Counted from the stretch's first letter, positions 24,913 to 33,365 are shown. The stretch: DNA of 64,000 bases from CAVYUC01 sp963771595 (GCA_963771595.1 CAVYUC010000004.1:1-64000); one strand, 5' to 3'. Numbers and translations are program-made. Notes: generated by a model from the letters alone, not told the origin.

Positions 24913-25062
24913 AACAAATATAAATGTTAATATTTACATACTCAAATAATTTTCACATTTATTTAATATTTAACCAATGAATACATTCACGTTTAGCAGT
25001 ATTTGTTAATACAAACATTTGTTGTATCTTTATATTCAAATGAAAATAAAAAATTAATCGTG

Positions 25063-25344
25063 ATGGAAAACGTTAACGCTATATTAAAGGAAAAAGGTCT
25101 CACAAAACAACAACTTGCGAAGAAATTGGGTACTTCCAGAGAAAACCTATATCGTATATTAAATGGAAATCCTACTCTTGACAATCTTACCAAAGTTGCC
25201 AATGCACTGGATATTCCACTATGGCAACTATTCTCCGGTTCAGGGAATGGAATAAATGGTTTTGTTGAATACCAGGGTGTAATTCACCGGATTCAAACAG
25301 AAAAAGATTTAGAAAAGCTTCTATCCCTTATCAAATCTACTTAA
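25063..25344 (+). CDS. XRE-family transcriptional regulator
   Basis: 93 residues from the ATG at 25063. The HTH_3 domain covers residues 4-60: AILKEKGLTKQQLAKKLGTS, RENLYRILNGNPTLDNLTKV and ANALDIPLWQLF. A short tail (GFVEYQGVIHRIQTEKDLEK) follows. A longer frame from 25003 adds 20 residues unlike the family. The typical role is as repressor of the divergent small-gene operon and possibly of the element's early genes. A near -7 box TATCTTTA is at 25025-25032. Confidence 0.88.
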   Translation: MENVNAILKEKGLTKQQLAKKLGTSRENLYRILNGNPTLDNLTKVANALDIPLWQLFSGSGNGINGFVEYQGVIHRIQTEKDLEKLLSLIKST

Positions 25345-25397
25345 CCTTAGTTCTTCGTATTACGTGTGAAATAAAAATGGCCACCAATTTCATTTCG

Positions 25398-25424
25398 AAC
25401 CAACTCTTTTGGAGCTGGTTTTTT
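25398..25424 (+). terminator. Rho-independent terminator of the XRE gene
   Basis: AACCAACTC, a short T-rich loop, GAGCTGGTT (one G-T wobble pair) and a run of T. 53 bp after the XRE stop. Confidence 0.7.
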
Positions 25425-25467
25425 AATGCCTTAAAATTTACAAAATAAAAACAACCATTGTCACACC

Positions 25468-25608
25468 CTAATAAAGTTCTGCCGGTTTCCCTTTCGGTGA
25501 CCGATTAAACATTGAAATTTCTTTTGCGCAGTCCAGGGTAAGAGCATAATCAATAGAAGGACGACCCCCTGAACTTTTCCCCCGAATGGGTGTAAAGTCC
25601 GTTATCTT
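25468..25608 (-). pseudogene. Remnant of an AntA/AntB phage antirepressor
   Basis: On the minus strand 46 codons read KITDFTPIRGKSSGGRPSID, then YALTLDCAKEISMFNRSPKG and KPAELY-stop. GRPSIDYALTLDCAKEISM is the hallmark of the AntA/AntB N-terminal domain of phage antirepressors (normally followed by KGKQAR-Y). The 5' part is lost and the frame upstream is broken, so it is a fragment. Confidence 0.7.
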
Positions 25609-25673
25609 CCTCAAAAGTAGTACAACTGTGGCATTTCGCACATAATTTAAAACGTGTCAATTCACCTATCAAA

Positions 25674-25681
25674 TAACTTTG
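25674..25681 (+). promoter_or_regulatory. Bacteroidota -7 box (TAACTTTG) of the pilot-like gene
   Basis: Perfect TAnnTTTG match 26 bp before the ATG at 25708, so the pilot-like gene has its own promoter. Confidence 0.5.
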
Positions 25682-25707
25682 CATTGAACGTTTAAAAACT
25701 TATCAAA

Positions 25708-26352
25708 ATGGGTATACTTTCAGCAAATCCAATCGGAGCAGGGTTAGGCGCACTCGGCGTAGGAGCCTCTATCTTCGGAGCAATCAAATCAGGACAAGCA
25801 AACCGGGCCAATGAAAAGCTACTCGAAGGACAAATACAGGAAAATGAAGCATTCTTCAATAACAATTCCAACTATTTAGAAACTAACGCGGCAAAGGGTG
25901 TTCTGGAAACAGCACGTAAAAGGCTGAAAGAGAATAACCAGATCGTTGACAATACAGCAGCCGTAACAGGTGGGACAGCAGAGGCGGCAATTGCAGCCAA
26001 AACAGCCAACAATGAGAATTACAGCGATACTGTTCGCAATCTTGCAGAAGTAGGTACACGATACGAACTACAGAACCAAGGCCAGTACAGGAACAACCTT
26101 TCCCGGTTGATGGCTACAAAGATGCAGTTGAACCAGCAAAAAGCAGATAACGCAAGTAATTTGGCCGGGAATGCAGGAGATTTATTTTCTACAGCTTCCA
26201 GTTTACAAGGATTCCAAGATTTACCACAAGAACAATTTTTAGCCGGGAATAATCCAAAGTTAAGGGCGATGTCGGAAACATGGACTAAAAATGCACTGGG
26301 TAATATTCCAAAACCAACATTAAATGCCGGTTATCGAACTGCCATTTTATAA
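25708..26352 (+). CDS. Orphan DNA-pilot-like (Microviridae VP2/H-type) protein
   Basis: 214 residues. It starts with a Gly/Ala-rich hydrophobic segment (IGAGLGALGVGASIFGAIKS) followed by a long Asn/Gln/Ala-rich helix with NRANEKLLEGQIQENEAFFN, AVTGGTAEAAIAAKTANNEN and KMQLNQQKADNASNLAG. This is the composition and order of the minor spike / pilot proteins of Bacteroidota Microviridae and of similar injection proteins of other phages. These form a DNA tunnel through the envelope. No capsid, spike or replication gene of a microvirus is nearby. The last 19 bases of the frame fall within a direct repeat that recurs 358 bp downstream. Confidence 0.55.
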   Translation: MGILSANPIGAGLGALGVGASIFGAIKSGQANRANEKLLEGQIQENEAFFNNNSNYLETNAAKGVLETARKRLKENNQIVDNTAAVTGGTAEAAIAAKTANNENYSDTVRNLAEVGTRYELQNQGQYRNNLSRLMATKMQLNQQKADNASNLAGNAGDLFSTASSLQGFQDLPQEQFLAGNNPKLRAMSETWTKNALGNIPKPTLNAGYRTAIL

Positions 26353-26579
26353 TCTTCATAAAATAATCTACTGAAGGCCTGCCCCCTGTTACTTTACGCC
26401 AAATTTGGCGAAAAGCCTGTATTTATGTTCTTGCCCATTTTTATTTATTTGAAGTATTTTCTTCTGTCGGTTAATTGAATCCGTGTAAGTAGTTGAATGA
26501 TAGAACTGAGCTGAATTTTCAGCCCAGCGAAGATGTGTTTACATTCGGTAAACTCTCACAAAATTAGGGTGATCCATTG
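26334..26579 (+). repeat. Copy 1 of a 245-bp structured direct repeat
   Basis: Starts in the last six codons of the pilot-like gene and ends at GATCCATTG. It contains three dyads: CGCCAAATTTGGCG (26397-26410), GCTGAATTTTCAGC (around 26510-26523) and TTTACATTCGGTAAA (around 26538-26552). About 97% identical to copy 2; almost all differences lie in a 25-bp window at 26377-26400. Confidence 0.95.
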
Positions 26580-26598
26580 TAACCTTTCAGAAAATGAC

Positions 26599-26634
26599 AA
26601 AAAAGGAGGAAAACACAATGCTTTCCTCTTTTGA
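26599..26634 (+). terminator. Hairpin between the two repeats
   Basis: AAAAAGGAGGAAA, a short loop, TTTCCTCTTTT, with one bulged G. Likely terminator for the pilot-like transcript. The AAGGAGG within the 5' arm followed by ATG also resembles a ribosome site for a 13-codon frame. Confidence 0.45.
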
Positions 26635-26691
26635 ACTTTTAAACCTATTATCATTATAACAGGGATAGACAAATTTAATTATTTTATCTTG

Positions 26692-26936
26692 TCGAACTGC
26701 CATTTTATAATCTTCATAAAATAATCTACTGAAGGTCTGTCGCCTGTACTTTTCGCCAAATTTGGCGAAAAGCCTGTATTTATGTTCTTGCCCATTTTTA
26801 TTTATTTGAAGTATTTTCTTCTGTCGGTTAATTGAATCCGTGTAAGTAGTTGAATGATAGAACTGAGCTGAATTTTCAGCCCAGTGAAGATGTGTTTACA
26901 TTCGGTAAACTCTCACAAAATTAGGGTGATCCATTG
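26692..26936 (+). repeat. Copy 2 of the 245-bp structured direct repeat
   Basis: Same sequence as 26334-26579 with a one-base deletion and about six substitutions, including CAGTGA for CAGCGA. All three dyads are kept. It begins with the same CGAACTGCCATTTTATAA as the pilot gene's tail, but here without an upstream gene. Confidence 0.95.
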
Positions 26937-27043
26937 CAGTCATTCAGATGAATTAAACTTTTATTTGCAATGTTTCAATTCTAAACAAAAATAAATTCAT
27001 GTTTCAAGTATCTACTTGCCAAACGTCACATTTGCGTCACAAA

Positions 27044-27081
27044 CAAAAAAAGAGTTGCAGAAATATATTCTGCAACTCTTT
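27044..27081 (-). terminator. Terminator of tRNA-Pro
   Basis: Perfect 12-bp hairpin AAAGAGTTGCAG ... CTGCAACTCTTT with a T-run on the minus strand, 12 bp beyond the tRNA 3' end. Confidence 0.85.
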
Positions 27082-27092
27082 GATTTTCAGTT

Positions 27093-27110
27093 GTCGGGGT
27101 GACAAGATTT
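27093..27110 (-). other. Right attachment site within the tRNA-Pro 3' end
   Basis: GTCGGGGTGACAAGATTT (plus strand) matches the left site at 12726-12743 in 14 of 18 positions with an 8-bp identical core. Here the tRNA is complete, so the element supplies its 3' end. Confidence 0.55.
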
Positions 27111-27167
27111 GAACTTGCGACCCCTCGCCCCCCAGACGAGTGCGCTACCAGGCTGCGCCACACCCCG
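27094..27167 (-). tRNA. tRNA-Pro (anticodon GGG)
   Basis: 74-nt cloverleaf on the minus strand, CCA not encoded. Acceptor stem CGGGGTG/CACCCCG with discriminator A, D-arm GCGCAGCCTGGTAGCGC, anticodon stem CTCGT/GCGAG with loop CTGGGGG (anticodon GGG at 27131-27133), and T-arm with GTTCAAATC. The T-loop and anticodon arm are intact. It borders the mobile island. Confidence 0.95.
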
Positions 27168-27313
27168 AAATTTTGTGGATGCAAATGTAGTGGTTGAATT
27201 TCGTTTTGCAAAACTTTTTTATAACGTTTTAAAATTTACCTTCCAATAGTTTGCATCTATAGTGGCTTAATTATTATCAATTGAATTTATTGTGAATGAT
27301 TGAAGATGTTTTA

Positions 27314-27321
27314 TACTTTTG
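27314..27321 (+). promoter_or_regulatory. Bacteroidota -7 box (TACTTTTG) of trxB
   Basis: TACTTTTG fits TAnnTTTG and lies 20 bp before the ATG at 27342. It rules out the upstream ATG at 27300 as start. Confidence 0.55.
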
Positions 27322-27341
27322 TTCAACAAAAATTTACAACT

Positions 27342-28343
27342 ATGTTTAAACCACTTAATATTGACAAAAAGAAAGAAGAAGAGGCATACGAACCAACAGA
27401 AGTTGAGCACGTTAAATGTTTGATTATAGGTTCAGGCCCGGCGGGTTATACAGCTGCTGTTTATGCTGCACGGGCAAATCTTAATCCGGTGATGTATGAA
27501 GGACTTCAACCCGGTGGCCAGCTTACCACCACCACAGAGGTAGAAAACTATCCGGGTTATCCGGAAGGAATTACAGGTCCGGTGATGATGGAAGATTTTA
27601 AAAAACAGGCGCAGCGTTTTGGAACGGATGTTCGCTGGGGAATGGCCACAAGGGCCGATTTCTCGGGAGAAGTGCATAAAGTATGGATTGACGATAAAAA
27701 GCTGATTGAAGCTGAATCGGTGATAATTGCAACCGGTGCAACTGCAAAATACCTTGGGCTTGATGATGAGAAAAAATATGCCGGTGGAGGGGTTTCGGCC
27801 TGTGCAACCTGCGATGGCTTTTTCTATAAGGGGAAAGATGTAGCCGTTGTTGGCGGCGGGGATACAGCCTGTGAAGAGGCATTGTATCTTTCCGGATTGT
27901 GCCGCAAAGTTTACCTGGTGGTGCGTCGCGATGTTTTGCGCGCATCAAGGGTAATGGCTGATCGTACTAAAAATACGGAAAACATTGAAATATTGTGGAA
28001 ACACCAGGTGAGAGGTCTTTTCGGCGATAATAATGTAGTGGAAGGTGCCAACCTGATTAAAAACCTGGGTGAGGAAAAGGAAGAAAATGTGCAGATAAAT
28101 ATTGACGGATTTTTCCTGGGAATAGGCCACAAACCGAATTCCGAAATATTTGCCAAATATCTGGAAACGGATAATGTGGGTTATATCAACACTATACCCG
28201 GCTCCTCGAAAACAAATGTTCCCGGAGTTTTTGCATGCGGAGACGTAATGGATTCGTACTATCGCCAGGCAGTAACTGCAGCAGGTTCGGGTTGTAAGGC
28301 GGCAATGGATGCTGAAAAATATCTTTCAGAAAAAAAAGGATAA
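27342..28343 (+). CDS. trxB: Thioredoxin-disulfide reductase
   Basis: 333 residues from the ATG at 27342. FAD-binding GSGPAGYTAAVYAARA, the LQPGGQLTTTTEVENYPGYP block, the redox pair CATCDG, the NADPH-binding VVGGGDTACEEALYLS, and the C-terminal FACGDVMDSYYRQAVTAAGSG FAD loop are all present in the usual order. Transfers electrons from NADPH to thioredoxin in the cytosol. The length matches the family (about 315-335), with an N-terminal extension of about 20 residues (KKKEEEAYEPTEVE). Monocistronic with its own promoter and terminator. Confidence 0.96.
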   Translation: MFKPLNIDKKKEEEAYEPTEVEHVKCLIIGSGPAGYTAAVYAARANLNPVMYEGLQPGGQLTTTTEVENYPGYPEGITGPVMMEDFKKQAQRFGTDVRWGMATRADFSGEVHKVWIDDKKLIEAESVIIATGATAKYLGLDDEKKYAGGGVSACATCDGFFYKGKDVAVVGGGDTACEEALYLSGLCRKVYLVVRRDVLRASRVMADRTKNTENIEILWKHQVRGLFGDNNVVEGANLIKNLGEEKEENVQINIDGFFLGIGHKPNSEIFAKYLETDNVGYINTIPGSSKTNVPGVFACGDVMDSYYRQAVTAAGSGCKAAMDAEKYLSEKKG

Positions 28344-28380
28344 ATTGAATTCAACCTAATAAAATAATAGAGGAAATTAA

Positions 28381-28407
28381 AAAAGGAGCCGTTCAAGCTC
28401 CTTTTTT
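28381..28407 (+). terminator. Rho-independent terminator after trxB
   Basis: AAAAGGAGC, CGTTCAA, GCTCCTTTTTT. Also suitable for the convergent gene at 28430. Confidence 0.85.
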
Positions 28408-28429
28408 AATTTTATGATTAAACAGATTT

Positions 28430-29683
28430 TTACATATCTACTTCCACATGGGCAAATTCGGTTTTCGAATATTCACCGGCTTCCAGTTTTTTACGCACTG
28501 CCTTAAATGCTTTCAGCGTATATTCCACATCTTCCAAAGTATGCATGGCAGTTGGGATTAATCGTAAGATAATATCACCTTTTGGAATCACAGGATACAC
28601 TACCATGGAACAGAAAACTCCGTATTTTTCGCGAAGTTCGTAAACCAGGTTGGTGGCTTCGGCTTCTCCGCCTTTCATATAAACCGGCGTAACAGGAGAA
28701 TTTGTTTTACCCAAATCAAAACCAGCTTCATTTAAACCTTTTTGCAAGGCATTTACAACCGTCCATAACTGATCTTTCAACTCGGATTTTGTCCGTATTA
28801 ATTCCAACCTTTTTAAAGCGCCGATTACCATGGGCATGGGTAATGATTTTGCATAGGTTTGAGAGCGCATGTTGTAACGCAGATAGTAGCAAACATCAGT
28901 GTCGCAAGCCACAAAACCACCAATTCCGGCCATCGCTTTTGCAAAAGTTCCGAAATGAAGATCGACCTTATCGGCAACGCCAAAATATTCAGGAGTTCCC
29001 GCGCCGGTTTCGCCCATAACACCAAATCCGTGAGCATCGTCAACCAATAATCTGAAATTAAATTCTTCTTTCAGTTTCACTATTTCATCCAGTTTTCCCA
29101 GGTCGCCCGACATACCAAAAACCCCTTCAGTAATTACCAAAATACCTCCACCTTGTTTTTCGGCAAGTTTGGTAGCCCTTTCCAATTGTTTGTGGAGGTT
29201 TTCGATGTTGTTGTGCGGATATACATAACGTTTTCCCATATGCAGGCGAACGCCGTCGAGAATGCAGGCATGTGATTCTGAATCGTAAACAATCACATCT
29301 TTTCTTCCGCAAACTGCATCAATAATCGAAACCATCCCCTGGTAACCGTAATTGAGCAGGAAAGCATCCTGTTTCCCGACAAACGAAGCGAGTTCCCGCT
29401 CCAGTTGTTCATGCATTTTGGTTTGCCCTGACATCATTCTTGCGCCCATCGGGTATGCCATTCCGTATTGGGCTGCGGCTTCGGCATCGGTTTTACGGAC
29501 TTCGGGATGATTTCCCAATCCAAGATAATTGTTTAAACTCCAGGTTAGAACTTCTTTGCCCCTGAATTTCATACGGGCATTTATTTCACCTTCCAATTTA
29601 GGGAATGTAAAGTAACCATGAATCTTATTCATGTGTCTTCCAATTTCACCCTGATTTGCTCTGAATTTTTGAAATATATCCAC
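28430..29683 (-). CDS. Alpha-oxoamine synthase (serine palmitoyltransferase-like)
   Basis: 417 residues of the PLP-dependent alpha-oxoamine synthase family: SLNNYLGLGNHPEVRKTDAE near the N-terminus, then DAFLLNYGYQGM, SESHACILDGVR, LLVDDAHGFGVMGETG and the PLP-Lys region GTFAKAMAGIGGFV. Bacteroidota genomes carry a closely similar enzyme that makes 3-ketosphinganine from serine and palmitoyl-CoA (or capnine precursors from cysteate). KBL (glycine C-acetyltransferase) and BioF belong to the same family and cannot be excluded. About 20 residues longer than KBL at the C-terminus. Single gene, divergent from bamD. Confidence 0.8.
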   Translation of the reverse strand: MDIFQKFRANQGEIGRHMNKIHGYFTFPKLEGEINARMKFRGKEVLTWSLNNYLGLGNHPEVRKTDAEAAAQYGMAYPMGARMMSGQTKMHEQLERELASFVGKQDAFLLNYGYQGMVSIIDAVCGRKDVIVYDSESHACILDGVRLHMGKRYVYPHNNIENLHKQLERATKLAEKQGGGILVITEGVFGMSGDLGKLDEIVKLKEEFNFRLLVDDAHGFGVMGETGAGTPEYFGVADKVDLHFGTFAKAMAGIGGFVACDTDVCYYLRYNMRSQTYAKSLPMPMVIGALKRLELIRTKSELKDQLWTVVNALQKGLNEAGFDLGKTNSPVTPVYMKGGEAEATNLVYELREKYGVFCSMVVYPVIPKGDIILRLIPTAMHTLEDVEYTLKAFKAVRKKLEAGEYSKTEFAHVEVDM

Positions 29684-29917
29684 CTTGCGAATTTTTAAAA
29701 TTTTAACTGCAAATGTAAACTTTTTTAAATCTTCTGCAAATGTGTTAAATTATACTAACAGGGGCGTTAATCCGTTTAAAGTTAATTAAATTTAACCTTT
29801 TTCAAAATTGAATGTTTATATGTATGGAACTCAGAATGAATTCTGTAGAACGATTTTAATTCCGAAATAAACATTTAATTTTTAAGCATTTGTGGTTCAG
29901 GGTTTATAAAAAAAGTA

Positions 29918-29925
29918 TATTTTTG
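29918..29925 (+). promoter_or_regulatory. Bacteroidota -7 box (TATTTTTG) of the bamD operon
   Basis: Perfect match 4 bp before the ATG at 29930. Transcription would start about at that ATG, so translation may be leaderless or begin at the second ATG (29942). Confidence 0.55.
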
Positions 29926-29929
29926 CGCC

Positions 29930-30751
29930 ATGTTAAAAAGAATGAGAAATATTAGCCTTATTTTATCGCTGCTGGTGGTTTTGGCATCATGTGGCGATTA
30001 CAATAAAATACTGAAAAGTACCGACTATGAATTTAAATATAAAAAGGCAGTAGAATATTACGAAGACGGTGAATATGTAAAAGCTGCCGGACTGTTTCAG
30101 GAACTGGTGAATATTTACCGGGGCACAAGTAAGGCCGATAAAATTTACTATTACTATGCAAAAAGTATGATTGGCCAGAAAGATTACCTGATGGCCGGCC
30201 ATTATTTTAAATCGCTTGTAAAAGAATTCCCTACCAGTGAATATGTTGAAGAAGCTCAGTTTATGATTGGTTACTGTGCATACCTTATTTCGCCAAAACC
30301 AAGGCTTGACCAGACGGTTACTCACGAGGCAATTCAGTCGCTTCAGTTGTATATAAATCTTTACCCGTACAGCGACAGAGTGGATGAAGCAAACCGGCTG
30401 ATTGATGAACTGCGGGATAAGCTTGTTTACAAATCGTTTTTAAATGCCAAATTGTATTACGATTTCGAAAATTACAAAGCTGCTGTGGTTGCTATTGGAA
30501 ACAGCCTGCAGGAATATCCCGATACAGAATACCGCGAAGAATTGATGTACATGTTGTTAAAATCAAAATATTTGCTGGCCATCAAAAGTGTGGAAGATAA
30601 AAAAGAAGAACGTTTATCGGATGCACTGGATGAATATTTTACTTTTGTGGATGAATTTCCGGAAAGTAAATATAAAAAGGAAGCGGACAAGTTTTATGAG
30701 ACAACCGCTAAATTATTGAATTACAATGTAGAAGAAACAAATATAAATTAG
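29930..30751 (+). CDS. bamD: Outer-membrane assembly lipoprotein BamD
   Basis: 273 residues (269 if started at 29942, which gives a cleaner signal peptide, MRNISLILSLLVVLASC). The lipobox LASC is followed by TPR-like helices: YEFKYKKAVEYYEDGEYVKA, YYYAKSMIGQKDYLMAGHYF and SEYVEEAQFMIGYCAY. BamD is the essential lipoprotein partner of BamA in outer-membrane protein insertion. Bacteroidota BamD is about 270 residues, as here. First gene of the run bamD-rpoZ-coaBC, with 2 bp to rpoZ. Confidence 0.9.
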   Translation: MLKRMRNISLILSLLVVLASCGDYNKILKSTDYEFKYKKAVEYYEDGEYVKAAGLFQELVNIYRGTSKADKIYYYYAKSMIGQKDYLMAGHYFKSLVKEFPTSEYVEEAQFMIGYCAYLISPKPRLDQTVTHEAIQSLQLYINLYPYSDRVDEANRLIDELRDKLVYKSFLNAKLYYDFENYKAAVVAIGNSLQEYPDTEYREELMYMLLKSKYLLAIKSVEDKKEERLSDALDEYFTFVDEFPESKYKKEADKFYETTAKLLNYNVEETNIN

Positions 30752-30753
30752 AA

Positions 30754-31089
30754 ATGGACTATAAAAAAACAAAAGCAGCCCAAACTACTGTGCCCCGCGA
30801 TTTGGAAGTGTTAACGGAAGAGACCGGGAATATTTACGAAACAGTAATGTTGCTGGCAAAACGGGCAAACCAGATTTCTTCGGAACTGAAAGAGGAATTA
30901 AATCAGAAATTACAGGAATTTGCATCCTATTCCGATAACCTGGAAGAAATTTTTGAAAACAGGGAACAGATAGAAATTTCAAAATTCTATGAACGCCTTT
31001 CAAAACCTACTTTAATTGCTTTCGAGGAATTAAAAGAAGGTCAGATTTACCACCGTAATCCTTCGCGCGAAAGCAAAAAAGGAATTTAA
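30754..31089 (+). CDS. rpoZ: RNA polymerase omega subunit, Bacteroidota type
   Basis: 111 residues. It has the omega core TGNIYETVMLLAKRANQISS (the RAxQI.. element) and the Bacteroidota tail KPTLIAFEELKEGQIYHRNP. Located 2 bp after bamD and 10 bp before coaBC, the conserved order in this phylum. It assists folding and assembly of the beta' subunit. Annotated as a hypothetical protein in many genomes because the tail differs from proteobacterial omega. Confidence 0.88.
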   Translation: MDYKKTKAAQTTVPRDLEVLTEETGNIYETVMLLAKRANQISSELKEELNQKLQEFASYSDNLEEIFENREQIEISKFYERLSKPTLIAFEELKEGQIYHRNPSRESKKGI

Positions 31090-31099
31090 TCCGGAGCCG

Positions 31100-32301
31100 A
31101 TGCGGCTTAAAGGGAAAAAAATATTACTTGGAATAACCGGAAGTATAGCTGCTTACAAGGCAGCTTTTCTTTTACGGTTACTGGTGAAAGAAGGCGCCGA
31201 AGTTCAGGTGGTTATTACTCCGGCAGGTAAAGAATTTATTACGCCATTAACACTTTCAGCACTTTCGGGGAAACCTGTGGTTAGCGAATTTTTTGGTGCA
31301 ACCGACGGCACCTGGAACAGCCATGTTGATTTGGGACTTTGGGCCGATTTGATGCTGATTGCCCCGGCTACTGCCACAACAATTGGTAAAATGGCGCACG
31401 GGATAGCCGATAACATGCTGGTTACTACATATCTTTCGGCAAAATGCACGGTATTTGTTGCACCCGCTATGGATTTGGATATGATGGCCCATTCATCCAC
31501 ACAAAAAAATCTTGCGGTTTTAAAAGAATTTGGGAATTTTATAATTGAGTCTGGCGAGGGAGAATTAGCCAGCGGCCTTGAGGGAAAAGGACGAATGGAG
31601 GAACCCGAAAATATTCTGCAAAGAGTGGTTGATTATTTCAGCCAAAAAAAAAACTGCTGAATAAAACATTTCTTGTTTCTGCAGGCCCCACATTCGAAAA
31701 AATTGATCCTGTGCGTTTTGTTGGCAATTATTCATCAGGTAAAATGGGATATGCCATTGCTGAAGAATTGGCAAATCAAGGCGCTAACATTATACTTGTT
31801 TCAGGACCGGTTTCAGTCTCAACAAAAAAGAATTCGATAAAAGTGGTACAGGTAGAATCCGCAGAAGAAATGTTTGATGCATGTGTCCGGTATTTTCCTG
31901 ATTGCGATGGGGCTGTAATGACGGCTGCTGTAGCTGATTTTACACCGGCAAATCCCGGACAGCAGAAAACAAAAAGGGGAGCAGGGAACTGGTCGGTGGA
32001 ACTTCGGCCCACTAAAGACATTGCTGCACATTTGGGCAGTATGAAAAAAGAAAATCAGCTTTTGGCGGGTTTTGCTCTCGAAACAAATGATGAACTGGAT
32101 AATGCCCGGCTAAAATTGAATACGAAAAATTTTGATTTTATTGTGTTGAATTCCCTGAATGATAAAGGTGCCGGTTTTGGTGGCGATACAAATAAAATAA
32201 CCATTATCGATAAATACAATAAACTTCAGTCTTTTGAGTTAAAGGGTAAGAAGGAAGTGGCAGTTGACGTGGTTGAAAAGATACTATCATTAATTGGCTA
32301 A
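31100..32301 (+). CDS. coaBC: Phosphopantothenoylcysteine decarboxylase / synthetase, frame-broken at an A10 tract
   Basis: The CoaC (flavoprotein) half runs from 31100: GITGSIAAYKAAFLLRLLVK, SHVDLGLWADLMLIAPATA and FVAPAMDLDMM (PXMNxxMW-like). It ends at a TGA (31658) just after a run of ten A (31644-31653). The CoaB half follows in another frame: NKTFLVSAGPTFEKIDPVRF, VGNYSSGKMGYAIAEELA, FALETND and LNSLNDKGAGFGGDTNK. With 11 (or 8) A the two halves read through as one protein of 400 residues. CoaBC converts 4'-phosphopantothenate and cysteine to 4'-phosphopantetheine for CoA synthesis and is normally essential. So the break is either a homopolymer call error or is repaired by RNA polymerase slippage. 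Confidence 0.9.
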
Positions 32302-32443
32302 ATTGCCTCATTCCAACTAATTTTTATAATTTTATCCAAGTTTTGAGGGACATTAAAATGAGCCATAAAACATAATTTTGTCACCAGTTTAGGCATTATT
32401 TAATGGCACATCGGGTTCCTTTAAAAAATTAGAATTTACTGTG

Positions 32444-33352
32444 ATGAAAAAAATATTTGTTGTTGTAATACTTGCTTTTTTATCCGTTTCTGTGGTTTAT
32501 TCACAGGAATTAAGGTGCAACGTAACGGTTTCTGCCCAAAAAATACAAGGTGCCAACCAACAGCTTTTCCGCACTATGCAGGCAGATTTGTATGAATTTA
32601 TGAACAATCGCAAATGGACGGAACATGTTTATACATACGATGAAAAGATACGTTGTAATATTTTAATTCGGCTTGAAGAACAAATTTCAGCCGATGAATT
32701 TAAAGGTTCAATGCAGGTTCAGTTGACCCGGCCGGTTTTTAATTCGAGTTACGAAACCACTGTGTTGAATATCAAAGACAATGATTTCCATTGCCGGTAT
32801 GTTGAATTTCAACCGCTGGATTTTAATGAAACTTCAAATCGTGATAACCTGACGAACATTCTTGCATTTTATGCATATGTCATTCTGGGTTTTGATTATG
32901 ATACTTTTTCGCCGGAAGGCGGCACGCCATATTTCGAAAAGGCACAGGCCATTGTAAACAATTCACAAAATGCTCGTGAAAAAGGATGGAAAGCTTTTGA
33001 AAGCGAACGAAACCGATACTGGCTGATAGAAAATATCATGAATAAATCATATTCCGCATATCGTTCCTGCATGTATAAATACCACCGGATGGGTTTGGAT
33101 TTGATGGCTGAAAAACCGGAGGAGGGCAGGGCAAATATTGCTGAATCACTAAGGGATATTCAGGGTGTTTTCAGGCGGCGGCCCAACATCTATATTCTGC
33201 AAATGTTTTTCGATTCAAAAGCCGACGAATTGGTGAATATCTTTTCAAAATCGTTTCCCGACGAACGTAACAGGGTGCTTACCATTCTTAATGAGGTTGA
33301 TCCTTCCAATGGAAGTAAATATCAGAAAATTGCCGAGAACGAAGGTTTCTAA
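32444..33352 (+). CDS. DUF4835 family protein (PorD-like)
   Basis: 302 residues from the ATG at 32444 (the GTG at 32441 is next to it). Signal peptide (KKIFVVVILAFLSVSVVYSQ), then a beta-rich N-terminal half (LRCNVTVSAQKIQGANQQLF, the usual LN..V.IN...I....Q.F start of DUF4835). FQPLDFNETSNRDNLTNILA, FYAYVILGFDYDTFSPEGG and ARKNS/KGWKAFES segments follow. DUF4835 proteins are periplasmic, found only in Bacteroidota, and are annotated in some genomes as the type IX secretion component PorD. The coaBC-DUF4835-recN order is conserved. No T9SS machinery genes are in this window. Confidence 0.82.
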   Translation: MKKIFVVVILAFLSVSVVYSQELRCNVTVSAQKIQGANQQLFRTMQADLYEFMNNRKWTEHVYTYDEKIRCNILIRLEEQISADEFKGSMQVQLTRPVFNSSYETTVLNIKDNDFHCRYVEFQPLDFNETSNRDNLTNILAFYAYVILGFDYDTFSPEGGTPYFEKAQAIVNNSQNAREKGWKAFESERNRYWLIENIMNKSYSAYRSCMYKYHRMGLDLMAEKPEEGRANIAESLRDIQGVFRRRPNIYILQMFFDSKADELVNIFSKSFPDERNRVLTILNEVDPSNGSKYQKIAENEGF

Positions 33353-33365
33353 TTTCTTTTGAACT

